Positions 16,819 to 26,102 of a DNA stretch of 64,000 bases are shown piece after piece. A program made the translations under genes and the position numbers. How positions within the stretch are numbered: the first letter of the stretch is position 1; every line of letters starts with the position of its first letter. This stretch comes from Phycisphaerales bacterium. Its GTDB lineage: Bacteria > Planctomycetota > Phycisphaerae > Phycisphaerales > SM1A02. The DNA lies in assembly GCA_029245245.1 (NCBI GenBank), contig JAQWPT010000028.1, positions 1 through 64,000 of the forward strand, read 5' to 3'. The notes beneath the pieces are model-generated. The model did not search any database. It was not told the origin of the DNA and worked only from the letters and a program-made list of their open reading frames with translations.

Positions 16819-17889
16819 ATGACCACCGCGCTGCCAGTTCTTCGTCCCGACCTCGACCCGCCCCGGGCCCCCCACGCCCCGGCCCACGCCCGTCGATCCG
16901 GACACCTTCTGGACAGCCACGGGCGGCGGATCCAGGACGTGCGGCTGAGCATCACCGACCGCTGCAACTTCCGCTGTGTCTACTGCATGGAACCCGGGGA
17001 CCGCTTTCTTCCCAAGATGGAGCTGCTGGACCTCGGCGAATACCTCAGGCTCGTGGACGTACTCCTCGAGCTTGGCATTCGCACCCTCCGACTCACCGGC
17101 GGCGAACCCACGCTTTATCCCCAGCTGGACGAACTGATCGAGGGCATCGGCCAACGCGATCTCGACGACGTGGCGATGACCACCAACGGCTCGCAACTGG
17201 ATCCCGAGCGACTCGCACACTGGCGGGCGCACGGACTGCGGCGACTGACGTTCAGCCTCGACACCCTGCGCGAAGACCGCATGGCGAACATCACCCGATC
17301 CCGCACCACCGTTGCCCACGTGCTTGAGGCGATCGAGCAGGCGAGGAATGCAGGCTTCCCTCGCCCCAAGGTCAACGCGGTGATCATCCGCGGCGTCAAC
17401 GACGACGAGGTCGCCGACTTCGCCGAACTGGCCCGCCGCCGGGATCTGGACGTCCGATTCATCGAGTTCATGCCGCTTGATTCCAATCGGGCCTGGAACC
17501 GCGATCACGTGGTGGACGCCGACGAAATGCTTGCAAGCATCCAGCAACGGTTCGAGCTGCAGGCCGATGCGCACACCGGCCCGCATTCGACCTCGATGAA
17601 CTGGACCTTTGCCGACGACGCGCCGGGTCGCATCGGCATGATCGCCCCGGTCAGCCGCCCCTTCTGCGGCGCCTGCAACCGACTGCGCATCACCGCGGAG
17701 GGACGAATCCGCCCCTGCCTCTTCAGCCACGAGGAATGGGATATCCGGGCCCTGCTTCGGGATGATTTGGACGATGCCGCGGTCGCCGCAGCCATCGTCG
17801 ACATGGCGTGGACCAAGCAGGCCGGCCACGGAATCGACCAGACGGACTTCATCCAGCCAGCGAGAACCATGTCGGCCATCGGCGGATGA
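16819..17889 (+). CDS. moaA: GTP 3',8-cyclase MoaA (molybdenum cofactor biosynthesis)
   Basis: This 356-residue radical SAM enzyme makes the first intermediate of molybdopterin synthesis from GTP. The N-terminal cluster motif is C49-x3-C53-x2-C56 (C-N-F-R-C-V-Y-C). The second cluster is C-G-A-C-N-R-L-R followed by a third Cys 13 residues later, and the protein ends with the diagnostic G-G. The first 30 residues are Pro/Arg-rich and longer than usual; an alternative ATG at 16807 would add four residues. No other moa gene is in the window. Its stop abuts the stop of the next, convergent gene without a spacer. Confidence 0.96.
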   Translation: MTTALPVLRPDLDPPRAPHAPAHARRSGHLLDSHGRRIQDVRLSITDRCNFRCVYCMEPGDRFLPKMELLDLGEYLRLVDVLLELGIRTLRLTGGEPTLYPQLDELIEGIGQRDLDDVAMTTNGSQLDPERLAHWRAHGLRRLTFSLDTLREDRMANITRSRTTVAHVLEAIEQARNAGFPRPKVNAVIIRGVNDDEVADFAELARRRDLDVRFIEFMPLDSNRAWNRDHVVDADEMLASIQQRFELQADAHTGPHSTSMNWTFADDAPGRIGMIAPVSRPFCGACNRLRITAEGRIRPCLFSHEEWDIRALLRDDLDDAAVAAAIVDMAWTKQAGHGIDQTDFIQPARTMSAIGG

Positions 17890-19716
17890 TCAGAGCGTGC
17901 AGTTCCAGTTGGCGATGACGATCAGCAGATCGCTGACGTTCACGATGCCATCACCGTTGACATCTTCCGTGCAGCCTCCGGGCTCGATCGAACAGTCGGT
18001 GTTCCAGGCCGCAATCACCGACAGCAGGTCGGCCACGTTGGTCGTGCCGTCGCCGTTGGTGTCACCCGGGCAACCCGGGGGTGTGATCTGGAAACTGCCG
18101 ATCCAGGTCTGCCAGCCGCTGCTGGACGCCCACTCGCCGATGTACCAGAAAGTCGTGTCGTCGACGGGGTCGATCACCATGTCGAAGTAGTCGCCCCAGC
18201 GGCCATCGGCCCCCGAGGGACTTTCGACCACGATCTCGGGAGTGCCCATCGTCCCAGGCGGATCACTGGCGGCACGGCCGGTGATGCGCACACTCGGGTT
18301 CGTATTCGACTGGCAGTGCCCGAAGGCAAGCCCGATGTCACCGTGGACATTCATCGCCACTGCGGGATAGAACCCGTCCTCGGATCCGGGCAGATCGATG
18401 GCTCCGGCCTGGACGAGCGTGGGCTGCGCCGGCGCCGGACCGAACTCGCCCGGCCAGTCACCGGTATCGAGGTGGTACCAGCGGCACTCGCTCTCATTTC
18501 CGGATTCCACCGCGTGGGCGAAGACCAACTGCCCGTCGCGCCAGTAGACGTTCATCAACCGGCCGTCGAGGGTGTCGATGCTGCCCCCGGGGTTCGGTGC
18601 ATTGGGAGGCGAACCACTATTCGAGGGAACCGAGATGGATGCCGTGAAGAGTTGCGGCTGGACAAGGGGGCTTCGAATCGCCTGGATGCGCATCGAGGAC
18701 TGGCTTTCGACGGACACGAAGAACGGTCCGACCGGTTCCCCGTGGTGCACTGCGCACTGGGCGCTGCCCGCGTCGTACGTGAGATCGCTGAAGGTCACTG
18801 GATCACCGGAGAGCATCGGCGTCTTGTTGAGGACGCGGTACAGGATGCCTCCGAAGCCTGGTCCGCTGCCACCAAGTTGGAAGAGATTCGAGGTCACCGT
18901 GAAGGCACGATGGTCGAAGCCGAACCCGGGGTAGTCCACCCAGTAGGTCGCGTTGCCGATGCTGATGATCGCGGGAGTGCGGTACTTGTACCAGGAGCCG
19001 TTCGGGTCGCTGTCGTCGGATACCGCAATGGTGATCCAGGATTCATCCGGGTAGTACTCCAGTGCCAGGATCACGAATCGTTCCGAATCATGGTCGTAGA
19101 AGCACTTGGGATCGAAGGTGAAATCACCACCACCAATCTCCTCGAAGAAACCCGGGGAACCCGTGCTGTCGAGATTCGCGAAGAACTGCTCGTTGCCTTC
19201 CTTGTCGTAGAAGGCCACGGCCATGTTGACGGTGGAGATGATGTGATCCGGCCCCACGGCAAGCGTCGGGTCGGGTGGTGACCACGCCGTCTGTGAGATT
19301 CCCGGGAAACGCGGCGCGGCCTTGACCACCGCCTTGTTCGTGATGCCACCGAGAGGCAGGTCCTCGCGTGGTCCCTCCGCCAGTGACTTGTCCCGGCCAT
19401 GCTTGGGCAGCAGTTTCCCAGGCCGGGCGGTCGGGCCCTCCCAGGGCACGTTGGGCTGGCGCTGGACGGGAAACTCCCTGGTATCGATGACCACCGGAGT
19501 CACCGTGGTTCTCGTGACATCACCATGTTCGTCGATGCGGATTTCCGGCAACGGCTGCGTCCGCTCGTGGTGGTGGGATGGCGTCCAGCCCTGCGGCCAG
19601 TTCGGGCCGTGCGCTACCGGCTCAAGCAGGCGTGAATCCAGTGAAGAATGCGGCTGGCAGGCACCAATGGCGAGCACGACCGGGAACAGTGTCACGAACA
19701 GGGAGCGAGCGTGCAT
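17890..19716 (-). CDS. Large lipoprotein with C-terminal dockerin-like repeats
   Basis: This 608-residue protein has a lipoprotein signal with lipobox I-G-A-C (Cys20). A Pro/His-rich linker precedes a globular region with D-P-T-L-A-V-G-P-D-H-I-I and W-V-D-Y-P-G-F-G-F-D, likely a beta-propeller-like repeat fold, but I do not recognise the family. Two dockerin-type calcium loops close the protein: G-D-T-N-G-D-G-T-T-N-V-A-D-L-L and D-V-N-G-D-G-I-V-N-V-S-D-L-L. AAGGA lies upstream of the start at 19716. It groups with the three other dockerin proteins of this region; these modules may anchor proteins at the surface. Confidence 0.75.
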   Translation of the reverse strand: MHARSLFVTLFPVVLAIGACQPHSSLDSRLLEPVAHGPNWPQGWTPSHHHERTQPLPEIRIDEHGDVTRTTVTPVVIDTREFPVQRQPNVPWEGPTARPGKLLPKHGRDKSLAEGPREDLPLGGITNKAVVKAAPRFPGISQTAWSPPDPTLAVGPDHIISTVNMAVAFYDKEGNEQFFANLDSTGSPGFFEEIGGGDFTFDPKCFYDHDSERFVILALEYYPDESWITIAVSDDSDPNGSWYKYRTPAIISIGNATYWVDYPGFGFDHRAFTVTSNLFQLGGSGPGFGGILYRVLNKTPMLSGDPVTFSDLTYDAGSAQCAVHHGEPVGPFFVSVESQSSMRIQAIRSPLVQPQLFTASISVPSNSGSPPNAPNPGGSIDTLDGRLMNVYWRDGQLVFAHAVESGNESECRWYHLDTGDWPGEFGPAPAQPTLVQAGAIDLPGSEDGFYPAVAMNVHGDIGLAFGHCQSNTNPSVRITGRAASDPPGTMGTPEIVVESPSGADGRWGDYFDMVIDPVDDTTFWYIGEWASSSGWQTWIGSFQITPPGCPGDTNGDGTTNVADLLSVIAAWNTDCSIEPGGCTEDVNGDGIVNVSDLLIVIANWNCTL

Positions 19717-19789
19717 GGAAATCGAGTCCTTTCCTGATCCCCACATCTTGCGATCACGTACCGATGGTCAGAGTCACTTTGCAGGCGTT

Positions 19790-21364
19790 CTAGGGACAGT
19801 CGAAGCTCGGACAGTCCCCATTCCACCACGAGAGTACTTCCAGCAGGTCTTCCACGTTGATCTCGCCGTCAAGGTAGAGATCCTCGTTGCAACCCAGGCA
19901 ACTCTGGCCCCACTTCTGGATCACCGCCAGCAGATCATCGACTGTCACGTACGTATCCCGATTGGCATCACCAGGGCATGAACACCAGGCGTTGAGCGTG
20001 CAGGTATTGTCCTGGTTGTTCCAGGTGCCGAAGGTGTTGGCACAGACGTTGGGGCCCAGGATGTTGTGGCAGAAGTCGACATTCGTGAGGGTCGGCCCGA
20101 AGGGGCTGGTGCTCATCATGCCACCAGCGAAACTCTGACCGACGTTCTCTCGAACGATGCAGTCGAGGATCACGGGCGTTCCATTGACCCGGATGCCGCC
20201 GCCCGCTGGCCCGTAGCCACGAATGATCGTGAATCCCTCGACAATCGAGTCCTCACCCTCTTCATTGAGCAGCTCGAGGCACGGTCGCGCCAGTTCGCCA
20301 TCGATGATGGTGACTGCGGGGCCACCACTGGAATGCAGCCAGATCGACTTGCCGGACATGTTGGCGACGGCATCACCCGTGTCCCGGTAGAGACCGGGAC
20401 TCACGAGAATCTCGTCACCATCGCGTGCGGCATCGATCGCCAACTGGATGGTTGGAAACTCCTTCGGCACCTCGATGATTCCGTCGCAGTCGAGGACGTC
20501 GCACGATGAATCCACGCCGAGGTAATCGCCACCGGAATCCTCACACGACCCCTCCGACACTCCATCGGTGCAGACGGAGTTGATGCAGCAGGCGCCGTAC
20601 CCGGGCGAACCATACATGTATTGCAGCGTCGCGATGTCGCCATCACTCAAGCCGTCCCGCTGTCCCATGACATCCTGGTATTCCTCGTATGGAGGCAGGC
20701 ACGTCATGGTCGGGCAGCCCGTGCTGAATCCCCACTGGCCGTAGTGCATGACCGATTCAAAATCGTACCCGCCGTGGTTGGGACATTGTTCGCACTTGTC
20801 ATAGTTGTAGGAGTTTTCGGGATCAATGCATTCATAGTTGACCGTGATGTAGTCATCGCGGTCCGATCTGCTCTGCTGGTGCAGGCGTCCCAATGCATGA
20901 ATGAGCTCGTGGCAGATGATGTACTGCTCACCCCAGTTGTACATGCTCAAATTCTGACTTCCACCCTGCATGCCGACGGCGGAAAAGTTGCCGCCACCTT
21001 CAAAGATGAAAATGTAGTTGGATTCGCTGGTCCAGGGGATGAAGAGCACCCCGATCTGGGCTTCGAGAACATTCATCGCTGCGCGGGTTCGATCCTGATT
21101 CGTCTGGCTGATGCCCTCGTCGAAGGTGTAATAGACGAGTCCATTGGGCCATTTCTGCCCTGCCATCGTGCCACGGTTGCCCGGTACACGACTCAGATCG
21201 CACTGCCTGATCTCACGCTCGACGCCGAGATCTCCACTGGAGCGAGCAACGTGACTCGTCTTCGAAGCCGACGTTTCCACCGGGGCCTGCTGCCCGACAG
21301 CCATTCCGCCGAACATTGCCATGACGAGGCTTGCCAGTGCCGTGATTTCAATCGATCGAAACAT
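19790..21364 (-). CDS. Secreted astacin-like (M12A) metalloprotease with beta-helix and dockerin module
   Basis: This 524-residue protein has a signal peptide, then an astacin-type catalytic domain. The zinc motif is H152-E-x2-H156-x2-G-x2-H162 followed by S-R-x-D-R-D, and the Met-turn S-V-M-H-Y is at 204-208, including the fifth zinc ligand Tyr. Two usual residues differ: the family Phe after Gly is Arg, and the Glu after the third His is Gln. From about residue 300 there is a beta-helix, then two dockerin-like loops and a C-D-C-P-like tail. GGAG precedes the start by seven bases. The C-terminal module is nearly repeated in the next protease. Confidence 0.9.
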   Translation of the reverse strand: MFRSIEITALASLVMAMFGGMAVGQQAPVETSASKTSHVARSSGDLGVEREIRQCDLSRVPGNRGTMAGQKWPNGLVYYTFDEGISQTNQDRTRAAMNVLEAQIGVLFIPWTSESNYIFIFEGGGNFSAVGMQGGSQNLSMYNWGEQYIICHELIHALGRLHQQSRSDRDDYITVNYECIDPENSYNYDKCEQCPNHGGYDFESVMHYGQWGFSTGCPTMTCLPPYEEYQDVMGQRDGLSDGDIATLQYMYGSPGYGACCINSVCTDGVSEGSCEDSGGDYLGVDSSCDVLDCDGIIEVPKEFPTIQLAIDAARDGDEILVSPGLYRDTGDAVANMSGKSIWLHSSGGPAVTIIDGELARPCLELLNEEGEDSIVEGFTIIRGYGPAGGGIRVNGTPVILDCIVRENVGQSFAGGMMSTSPFGPTLTNVDFCHNILGPNVCANTFGTWNNQDNTCTLNAWCSCPGDANRDTYVTVDDLLAVIQKWGQSCLGCNEDLYLDGEINVEDLLEVLSWWNGDCPSFDCP

Positions 21365-21400
21365 GATGAAACTCCATTACAGAACGCATATTCGTTGCAA

Positions 21401-21415
21401 GCAGGACTCGCCTGC
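21401..21415 (-). terminator. Weak hairpin between the two protease genes
   Basis: GCAGG and CCTGC arms around a 5-base loop, followed on the minus strand by TTGC. It could weakly separate the two leftward protease transcripts, or be chance. Confidence 0.2.
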
Positions 21416-21456
21416 CACACTGGATGTCGCACCCACTGCAGGGCGCACTTGGTCGG

Positions 21457-23646
21457 TCACGGACAATCGAAACTCGGACAATCTTCATTCCACCACGAAA
21501 GCACTTCCAACAGGTCATCCACGTTGATCTGGAAATCAAGATACAGATCCTCAGGGCAACCCTCGCATTCCTGTCCCCACAACTGGAGAACGCCAAGCAG
21601 GTCGTCGACCGTCACGGCCGAGTCCCGATTGACGTCACCCGGGCATGAGCACCACCCACTGAGGGTGCAGGTGCCATCGTCATCGACCCAGGTTCCGTAG
21701 GTATTGGCGCAACTGTTGAAACCCACGGTGTTATGACAGAATTCGACATTTGACAGAATCGGGCCGAACGGACCGGTGCACATCATGCCGGCGGTGAAGT
21801 TCTGGCCATAGTTGTCACGGATCACGCAGTCGAGGATCACGGGCGTTCCATTGACCCGGACGCCGCCGCCGGCCGGTGCGTAGCCGCGGACGATCGTGAA
21901 CCCCTGGACAACCGTTGACTGGTCCTCTTCGCCGAGCAGTTCGAGGCATGCCCGCTGCAGTTCGCCATCGATGAAGGTCACATCGGGCCCGTCACTGGAG
22001 TGCAGCCAGATCGACTTTCCTGAAACGTTGGCAACGGCCTCGCCCACGTCACGATAGATGCCGGGAGCCACGATGATCTCGTCCCCGCTGCCGGCAGCAT
22101 CGATCGCCAACTGGATGGTCGGATAGTCGGTCGGCACGATCAGGACATCGTCCGTGGAACCCACGTCGATGATGACCGTGGCCCCGTGACCAGATTCAAG
22201 TTCGTATTCGAACGTATCCACGGTCGAGAATCCCAGGGGGGGACTGTACCGAAGGCGATCACGCGGGTATTGAGGCGAAGACGGCACCAGTACGATCGTG
22301 CCTCCATTGTCCGTTTCGGTATCAAAGGTGCCCAGTGCAATCGAAGCGGGATCACAACTGGCACCCATGTCGTTCAGCAGCACGTCGCAGTCCACTGGCT
22401 GGTTCACGCTCGTGAAGATGTTGTCGTCCACAGCGGTCGTGGCCGCGCCGGTCTCGTCGCAGCTCACGGAATCAAGGTAGGAGTACATGTACTCCTCGAT
22501 GGCCGGATGGAACTGGAGCACCATATTGCCGATGCCACCGCTGCAGGTATGGCAGTAGCTCATCATGGTGGCACCAAAGGCGTCATCACAGTCGCCGCCT
22601 GCGCAATTGTCGATGCCGATGTCGTGGGTATGCGGGGCGCCGATGTTGTGGCCCAGTTCATGCGACATGACGACCAGGTCCCAGTTGCCGCCGTTGTTGT
22701 CTTCAAGCGGCACGGGGAAGGATCCCGAGAGGTAGCCGGAGACCGAATACCCCCAGTTGTTGCTGCAGGTCGTGCCGCCGAATGCAACGCCCCCGTACGG
22801 GAGGTTGTCACGGCCACTGAGGATGTGGGCGACATCGCGATCGACGAACCCCATGTCCGAGACCCAGTGGTCCCTGAACTGATCCAGCATGTCGATCCCG
22901 TTGGTGGGATCGTACGGATCATCGTTCTCTTCCCAGACCCGCACGAAGTTGATGATGTACTTCACCCCGATCTCGGAATAGTAGATGCTCGAAACCGCGG
23001 CACCAAGAGTGACCATGTACGAGGCCGACGCCACGGTGTCGCCACCAAAGGTGACGTTGCTGTACTCGAAATCCGACTCCAGGGCGATCTCGAGAACAAC
23101 GCATGTGCCTGAGGATCGATCCGAAGCAGCACCCTGAGGTGCGAGTTTCTCGATGTTGTTGGCGACGATTCCGCAGAACTCGACACCCTCGATATTCCAT
23201 GCCGGGATATCGCGGGAATGCGTCACGAGGAGTTCCAACTCCGCTTCGGATTGCGAGCGGGTGGTGGCCATCCAGTAGATGCCATCGTCGCGACTGATGA
23301 ATCCATTGAGTTTTGAATCCGTCACGGACACGAACACCTTGCTGTCGGGTTCACCGACGACCGAACCGCGGTAGGTGTGCACGATGTCCTCCGGCTGGAG
23401 GAAGCGACGCCCCTTGGATCCCTCGACGACGATCACCCCGTCATCAGCCATGGCCGTAAAGGGCACCAGCGACAGGTCAACCAAACGGGTGGCATCAAGC
23501 TCGATGCCCTTGAGCATGCAGGCCGTGCTCGCCTGTTGGAGATTCATGATGTCCTTCCACGTTGTGTCGACCGCTTGACCGGCAGCAAGTGGGGATATCA
23601 AGCCTGTGGCGAGAGCCACAGCACCAATGCAATGACGGATGTTCAT
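21457..23646 (-). CDS. Secreted reprolysin-like (M12B) metalloprotease with beta-helix and dockerin module
   Basis: This 729-residue protein has a signal peptide and a propeptide-like region, then a metzincin domain with the zinc motif H329-E-L-G-H333-N-I-G-A-P-H339 and the Met-turn M-M-S-Y-C-H. The context Y-I-I-N-F-V and W-D-L-V-V-M-S-H-E resembles ADAM/reprolysin-type bacterial proteases. A linker follows, then a beta-helix beginning P-T-I-Q-L-A-I-D-A-A, and two dockerin-like loops (G-D-V-N-R-D-S and D-L-Y-L-D-F-Q-I-N). The start at 23646 has GGAG 12 bases upstream. It probably degrades extracellular protein; attachment through the dockerin module is inference. Confidence 0.9.
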   Translation of the reverse strand: MNIRHCIGAVALATGLISPLAAGQAVDTTWKDIMNLQQASTACMLKGIELDATRLVDLSLVPFTAMADDGVIVVEGSKGRRFLQPEDIVHTYRGSVVGEPDSKVFVSVTDSKLNGFISRDDGIYWMATTRSQSEAELELLVTHSRDIPAWNIEGVEFCGIVANNIEKLAPQGAASDRSSGTCVVLEIALESDFEYSNVTFGGDTVASASYMVTLGAAVSSIYYSEIGVKYIINFVRVWEENDDPYDPTNGIDMLDQFRDHWVSDMGFVDRDVAHILSGRDNLPYGGVAFGGTTCSNNWGYSVSGYLSGSFPVPLEDNNGGNWDLVVMSHELGHNIGAPHTHDIGIDNCAGGDCDDAFGATMMSYCHTCSGGIGNMVLQFHPAIEEYMYSYLDSVSCDETGAATTAVDDNIFTSVNQPVDCDVLLNDMGASCDPASIALGTFDTETDNGGTIVLVPSSPQYPRDRLRYSPPLGFSTVDTFEYELESGHGATVIIDVGSTDDVLIVPTDYPTIQLAIDAAGSGDEIIVAPGIYRDVGEAVANVSGKSIWLHSSDGPDVTFIDGELQRACLELLGEEDQSTVVQGFTIVRGYAPAGGGVRVNGTPVILDCVIRDNYGQNFTAGMMCTGPFGPILSNVEFCHNTVGFNSCANTYGTWVDDDGTCTLSGWCSCPGDVNRDSAVTVDDLLGVLQLWGQECEGCPEDLYLDFQINVDDLLEVLSWWNEDCPSFDCP

Positions 23647-23760
23647 GTTCTTATTCTGCTCCAAAGTGCGCCCAAGTCGTGTACAGCCCTCCAATTGAGC
23701 ACGAGAACACACATTTCTCAAGCGAAATCAGTGGTTCTGGTCCGCAATTAACGGACCCAC

Positions 23761-24750
23761 TCATGCCGAAACGACCTTCAGGGCATCAAGAGCAAGGATT
23801 TCAGCCAGGAGGTGAGAGGCCAGCAGGGCCGTGGATCCGGTCGGATCGCGGTCCGGAAGCACCTCCACGAGGTCCGCTCCGGCCAGGCGGATGCCCGCGC
23901 AGCGACGAATGAGTTCGAGCGCCTCGTTGCTGGAGAATCCACCGGGGCACGGGGTGCCGGTCCCGGGAGCAAAGGCCGGGTCGACGCAGTCGATGTCGAA
24001 CGTCAGGTACACCTCATCGTCGCCCAGAGCAGCGAGAAAGGCATCCATTCGCTCGGGCCCCTCACCGGTCTCCCATTGACGACACGTGATGATGTTCACC
24101 CCGTGGGTGCGGCCATAGTCCAGATCGGAGGAAGTATTCAGCGGGCCGCGGATCCCCACACTGAGCATGCGCTGTGGATTGATCAGTCCATTCTCGATGG
24201 CGCGGATGAACGGAGACGCATGCGTCCACTTCTCATCCCAGACGGTATCCGCCGTATCGAGGTGGGCGTCGAAATGCAGCAGTGGCAATCCACCCTCGGG
24301 ACGACCACGTCGCTCCCAGGTCGCCTTGATGTTGGCGTAGGCAATGGAGTGGTCCCCTCCGATTGCGAAGAGTTTCGTTCTCGCAGGATTGCCGAGAGAT
24401 GACGCGAAGGCCGCCGCACCCTCGAGGGTTTCCCGGGTCGAGTAGGGACGAACCGGGGCGTCACCGGCATCGGCCATGTGCAGTCGAGCCGCGATGTCCA
24501 CGTCGAGTTCCAGGTGGTAGGGCTTGACGTACTGCGATGCGGCCCGGATCGCCCGGGGGCCGAACCTGGCGCCGGGCCGGAAGGTCACGCCCCCGTCGTA
24601 GGGGATCCCGTAGAGCACCCAGTCCAGCGCATCGACGTCGGTGGAATCATGCTCGAGCAGGGGGAATCGACAGAATGTCGTGACCCCGGCGAACCGCGGT
24701 GTTTCTCGAGCATTGGGAAGGCTGGTGCCCTGATAGTCGTCTGAAGCCAT
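23761..24750 (-). CDS. Ureohydrolase (arginase/agmatinase family)
   Basis: This 329-residue enzyme has the two-manganese site of the family: G-G-D-H-S, D-A-H-L-D-T-A-D, and D-I-D-C-V-D-P-A-F-A-P-G-T-G-T-P. It hydrolyses a guanidino compound to urea; agmatinase-like activity is most common for this sequence type, but guanidinobutyrase or similar is equally possible. The start at 24750 was chosen because the longer open frame has no ribosome-binding signal and poor sequence; no strong signal is seen here either. No polyamine genes lie nearby. Confidence 0.88.
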   Translation of the reverse strand: MASDDYQGTSLPNARETPRFAGVTTFCRFPLLEHDSTDVDALDWVLYGIPYDGGVTFRPGARFGPRAIRAASQYVKPYHLELDVDIAARLHMADAGDAPVRPYSTRETLEGAAAFASSLGNPARTKLFAIGGDHSIAYANIKATWERRGRPEGGLPLLHFDAHLDTADTVWDEKWTHASPFIRAIENGLINPQRMLSVGIRGPLNTSSDLDYGRTHGVNIITCRQWETGEGPERMDAFLAALGDDEVYLTFDIDCVDPAFAPGTGTPCPGGFSSNEALELIRRCAGIRLAGADLVEVLPDRDPTGSTALLASHLLAEILALDALKVVSA

Positions 24751-24794
24751 GCGACCATGTTCACGGGTCCGGGTCGGCTTGGCAAGGCCGACAA

Positions 24795-24829
24795 GAAGAC
24801 ACCCCGGATCGAGAGCCCGGGGCGTCTTC
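24795..24829 (-). terminator. Hairpin terminator downstream of galE
   Basis: A long stem with one mismatch pairs GAAGACACCCCGG (24795-24807) with CCGGGGCGTCTTC (24817-24829). On the minus strand it lies after galE and before the ureohydrolase gene and is followed by TTGT rather than a long T-run, so termination there is probable but not certain. Confidence 0.6.
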
Positions 24830-24922
24830 CTGACCTGGTGGAATGGCGACGAATCGCCATCATGACCAGATGGCTGCATCGGCATGACACCGGACCGGGC
24901 TCCAGTAGAACCAAACGGGGAT

Positions 24923-26005
24923 TCAGACGGCGGACCCATATCCCTCGGGGTGGGTGCACATCCAATTCCATGCGGTCTGGACGATCCCGTCGAGCTCGAC
25001 ATGCCGGGCCGACCAGCCCAGATCGTCGCGAATCCGCGATGGATCACAGAACAGGGACGGAGGATCACCCGGCCGCCGTTCACCCTGTATCTCGGACACA
25101 TCCACTCCCGTCACACGCCGGACCGAGTCGAGGATCTCACGCACACTCGTTCCATGGCCCGTGCCGACGTTCCAGACCCGGTCGTCGCCGTCCTCGAGGG
25201 CAGTCATGGCTGCCACGTGGGCATCCACCAGATCACTGACGTGCACGTAGTCACGGACGCATGTGCCGTCGGGTGTGTCATAGTCGGTGCCGAAGACGGT
25301 CACCGCATCACGACGCCCCGCCGCGGCCTGAAGGCAGATGGGAATCAGGTGCGTCTCGGGATCGTGGTCCTCCCCGACGCGACCGGCCGGATCAGCACCC
25401 GCGACGTTGAAGTAGCGGAGACGGGCACAGGCAAAGGGGCGATCAGCCTGCTGCCGCTGGCGGGCGACGGCTGACAGCGCCTGTTCCACCAGCAGTTTCG
25501 ATCGCCCGTAGGGATTGATCGGCTGCTGCGGGCAGGATTCCGTAATGGGCAGGTGATCGGGCCCCGGTTCACCGTAGGTCGAACAGGTGCTCGAGAAGAT
25601 GAAGCGGGAGACCGCCGAATCCGCCACCGCCATCAGCAGGTGCATCGACGCACCGGTGTTGTTGGCGTAGTAGCGAAGCGGCTCCTGCACGGATTCGCCC
25701 ACGTAGCAGTAGGCGGCGAAATGCAGGACGGTATCGACCGACTGTTCCTGGAGCAGGTGCCGAATCGCGTCCTGGTTCCCGCAGTCGGCCTGCACGAAGT
25801 GCAACTCGCCATGCCCTCGCAGTGCCTCGACCGCTGCGAGGTGGCCACGCGCAAGCGTGTCGACGATCGTCACCCGATGGCCCGCTTCCAAGAGGGACAG
25901 GACCGCGTGGGAACCGATGTACCCGGCTCCACCGGTGACAAGGACACTGGATGGTTCAGGAAGAGACGACACGTCGAATGCGGGGTATCGTACTGCAGAG
26001 CACAT
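24923..26005 (-). CDS. galE: UDP-glucose 4-epimerase
   Basis: This 360-residue short-chain dehydrogenase-type enzyme interconverts UDP-glucose and UDP-galactose. The NAD-binding G-G-A-G-Y-I-G is at residues 25-31, the catalytic triad is seen in S-S-T-C-S-T-Y-G and Y-G-R-S-K, and the GalE-typical R-Y-F-N-V-A-G-A and R-D-Y-V-H-V-S-D-L-V are present. The first 18 residues precede the domain and may not all be translated. The product would feed glycan synthesis together with the nucleotide-sugar genes of this window. Confidence 0.95.
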   Translation of the reverse strand: MCSAVRYPAFDVSSLPEPSSVLVTGGAGYIGSHAVLSLLEAGHRVTIVDTLARGHLAAVEALRGHGELHFVQADCGNQDAIRHLLQEQSVDTVLHFAAYCYVGESVQEPLRYYANNTGASMHLLMAVADSAVSRFIFSSTCSTYGEPGPDHLPITESCPQQPINPYGRSKLLVEQALSAVARQRQQADRPFACARLRYFNVAGADPAGRVGEDHDPETHLIPICLQAAAGRRDAVTVFGTDYDTPDGTCVRDYVHVSDLVDAHVAAMTALEDGDDRVWNVGTGHGTSVREILDSVRRVTGVDVSEIQGERRPGDPPSLFCDPSRIRDDLGWSARHVELDGIVQTAWNWMCTHPEGYGSAV

Positions 26006-26102
26006 CCACTACGGAATTGATGAACTTCTCGAACCCATGCCCCCTCCAGTCACCCCTCCACCGACACGCGGCATCGAGCCACCTCCCCTGGTCGGGAGCA
26101 CG

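Noticed and set aside
18316-19281. 321-codon plus-strand frame opposite the dockerin lipoprotein
   Set aside because: Composition bias only; the minus strand has a signal peptide and two dockerin loops.
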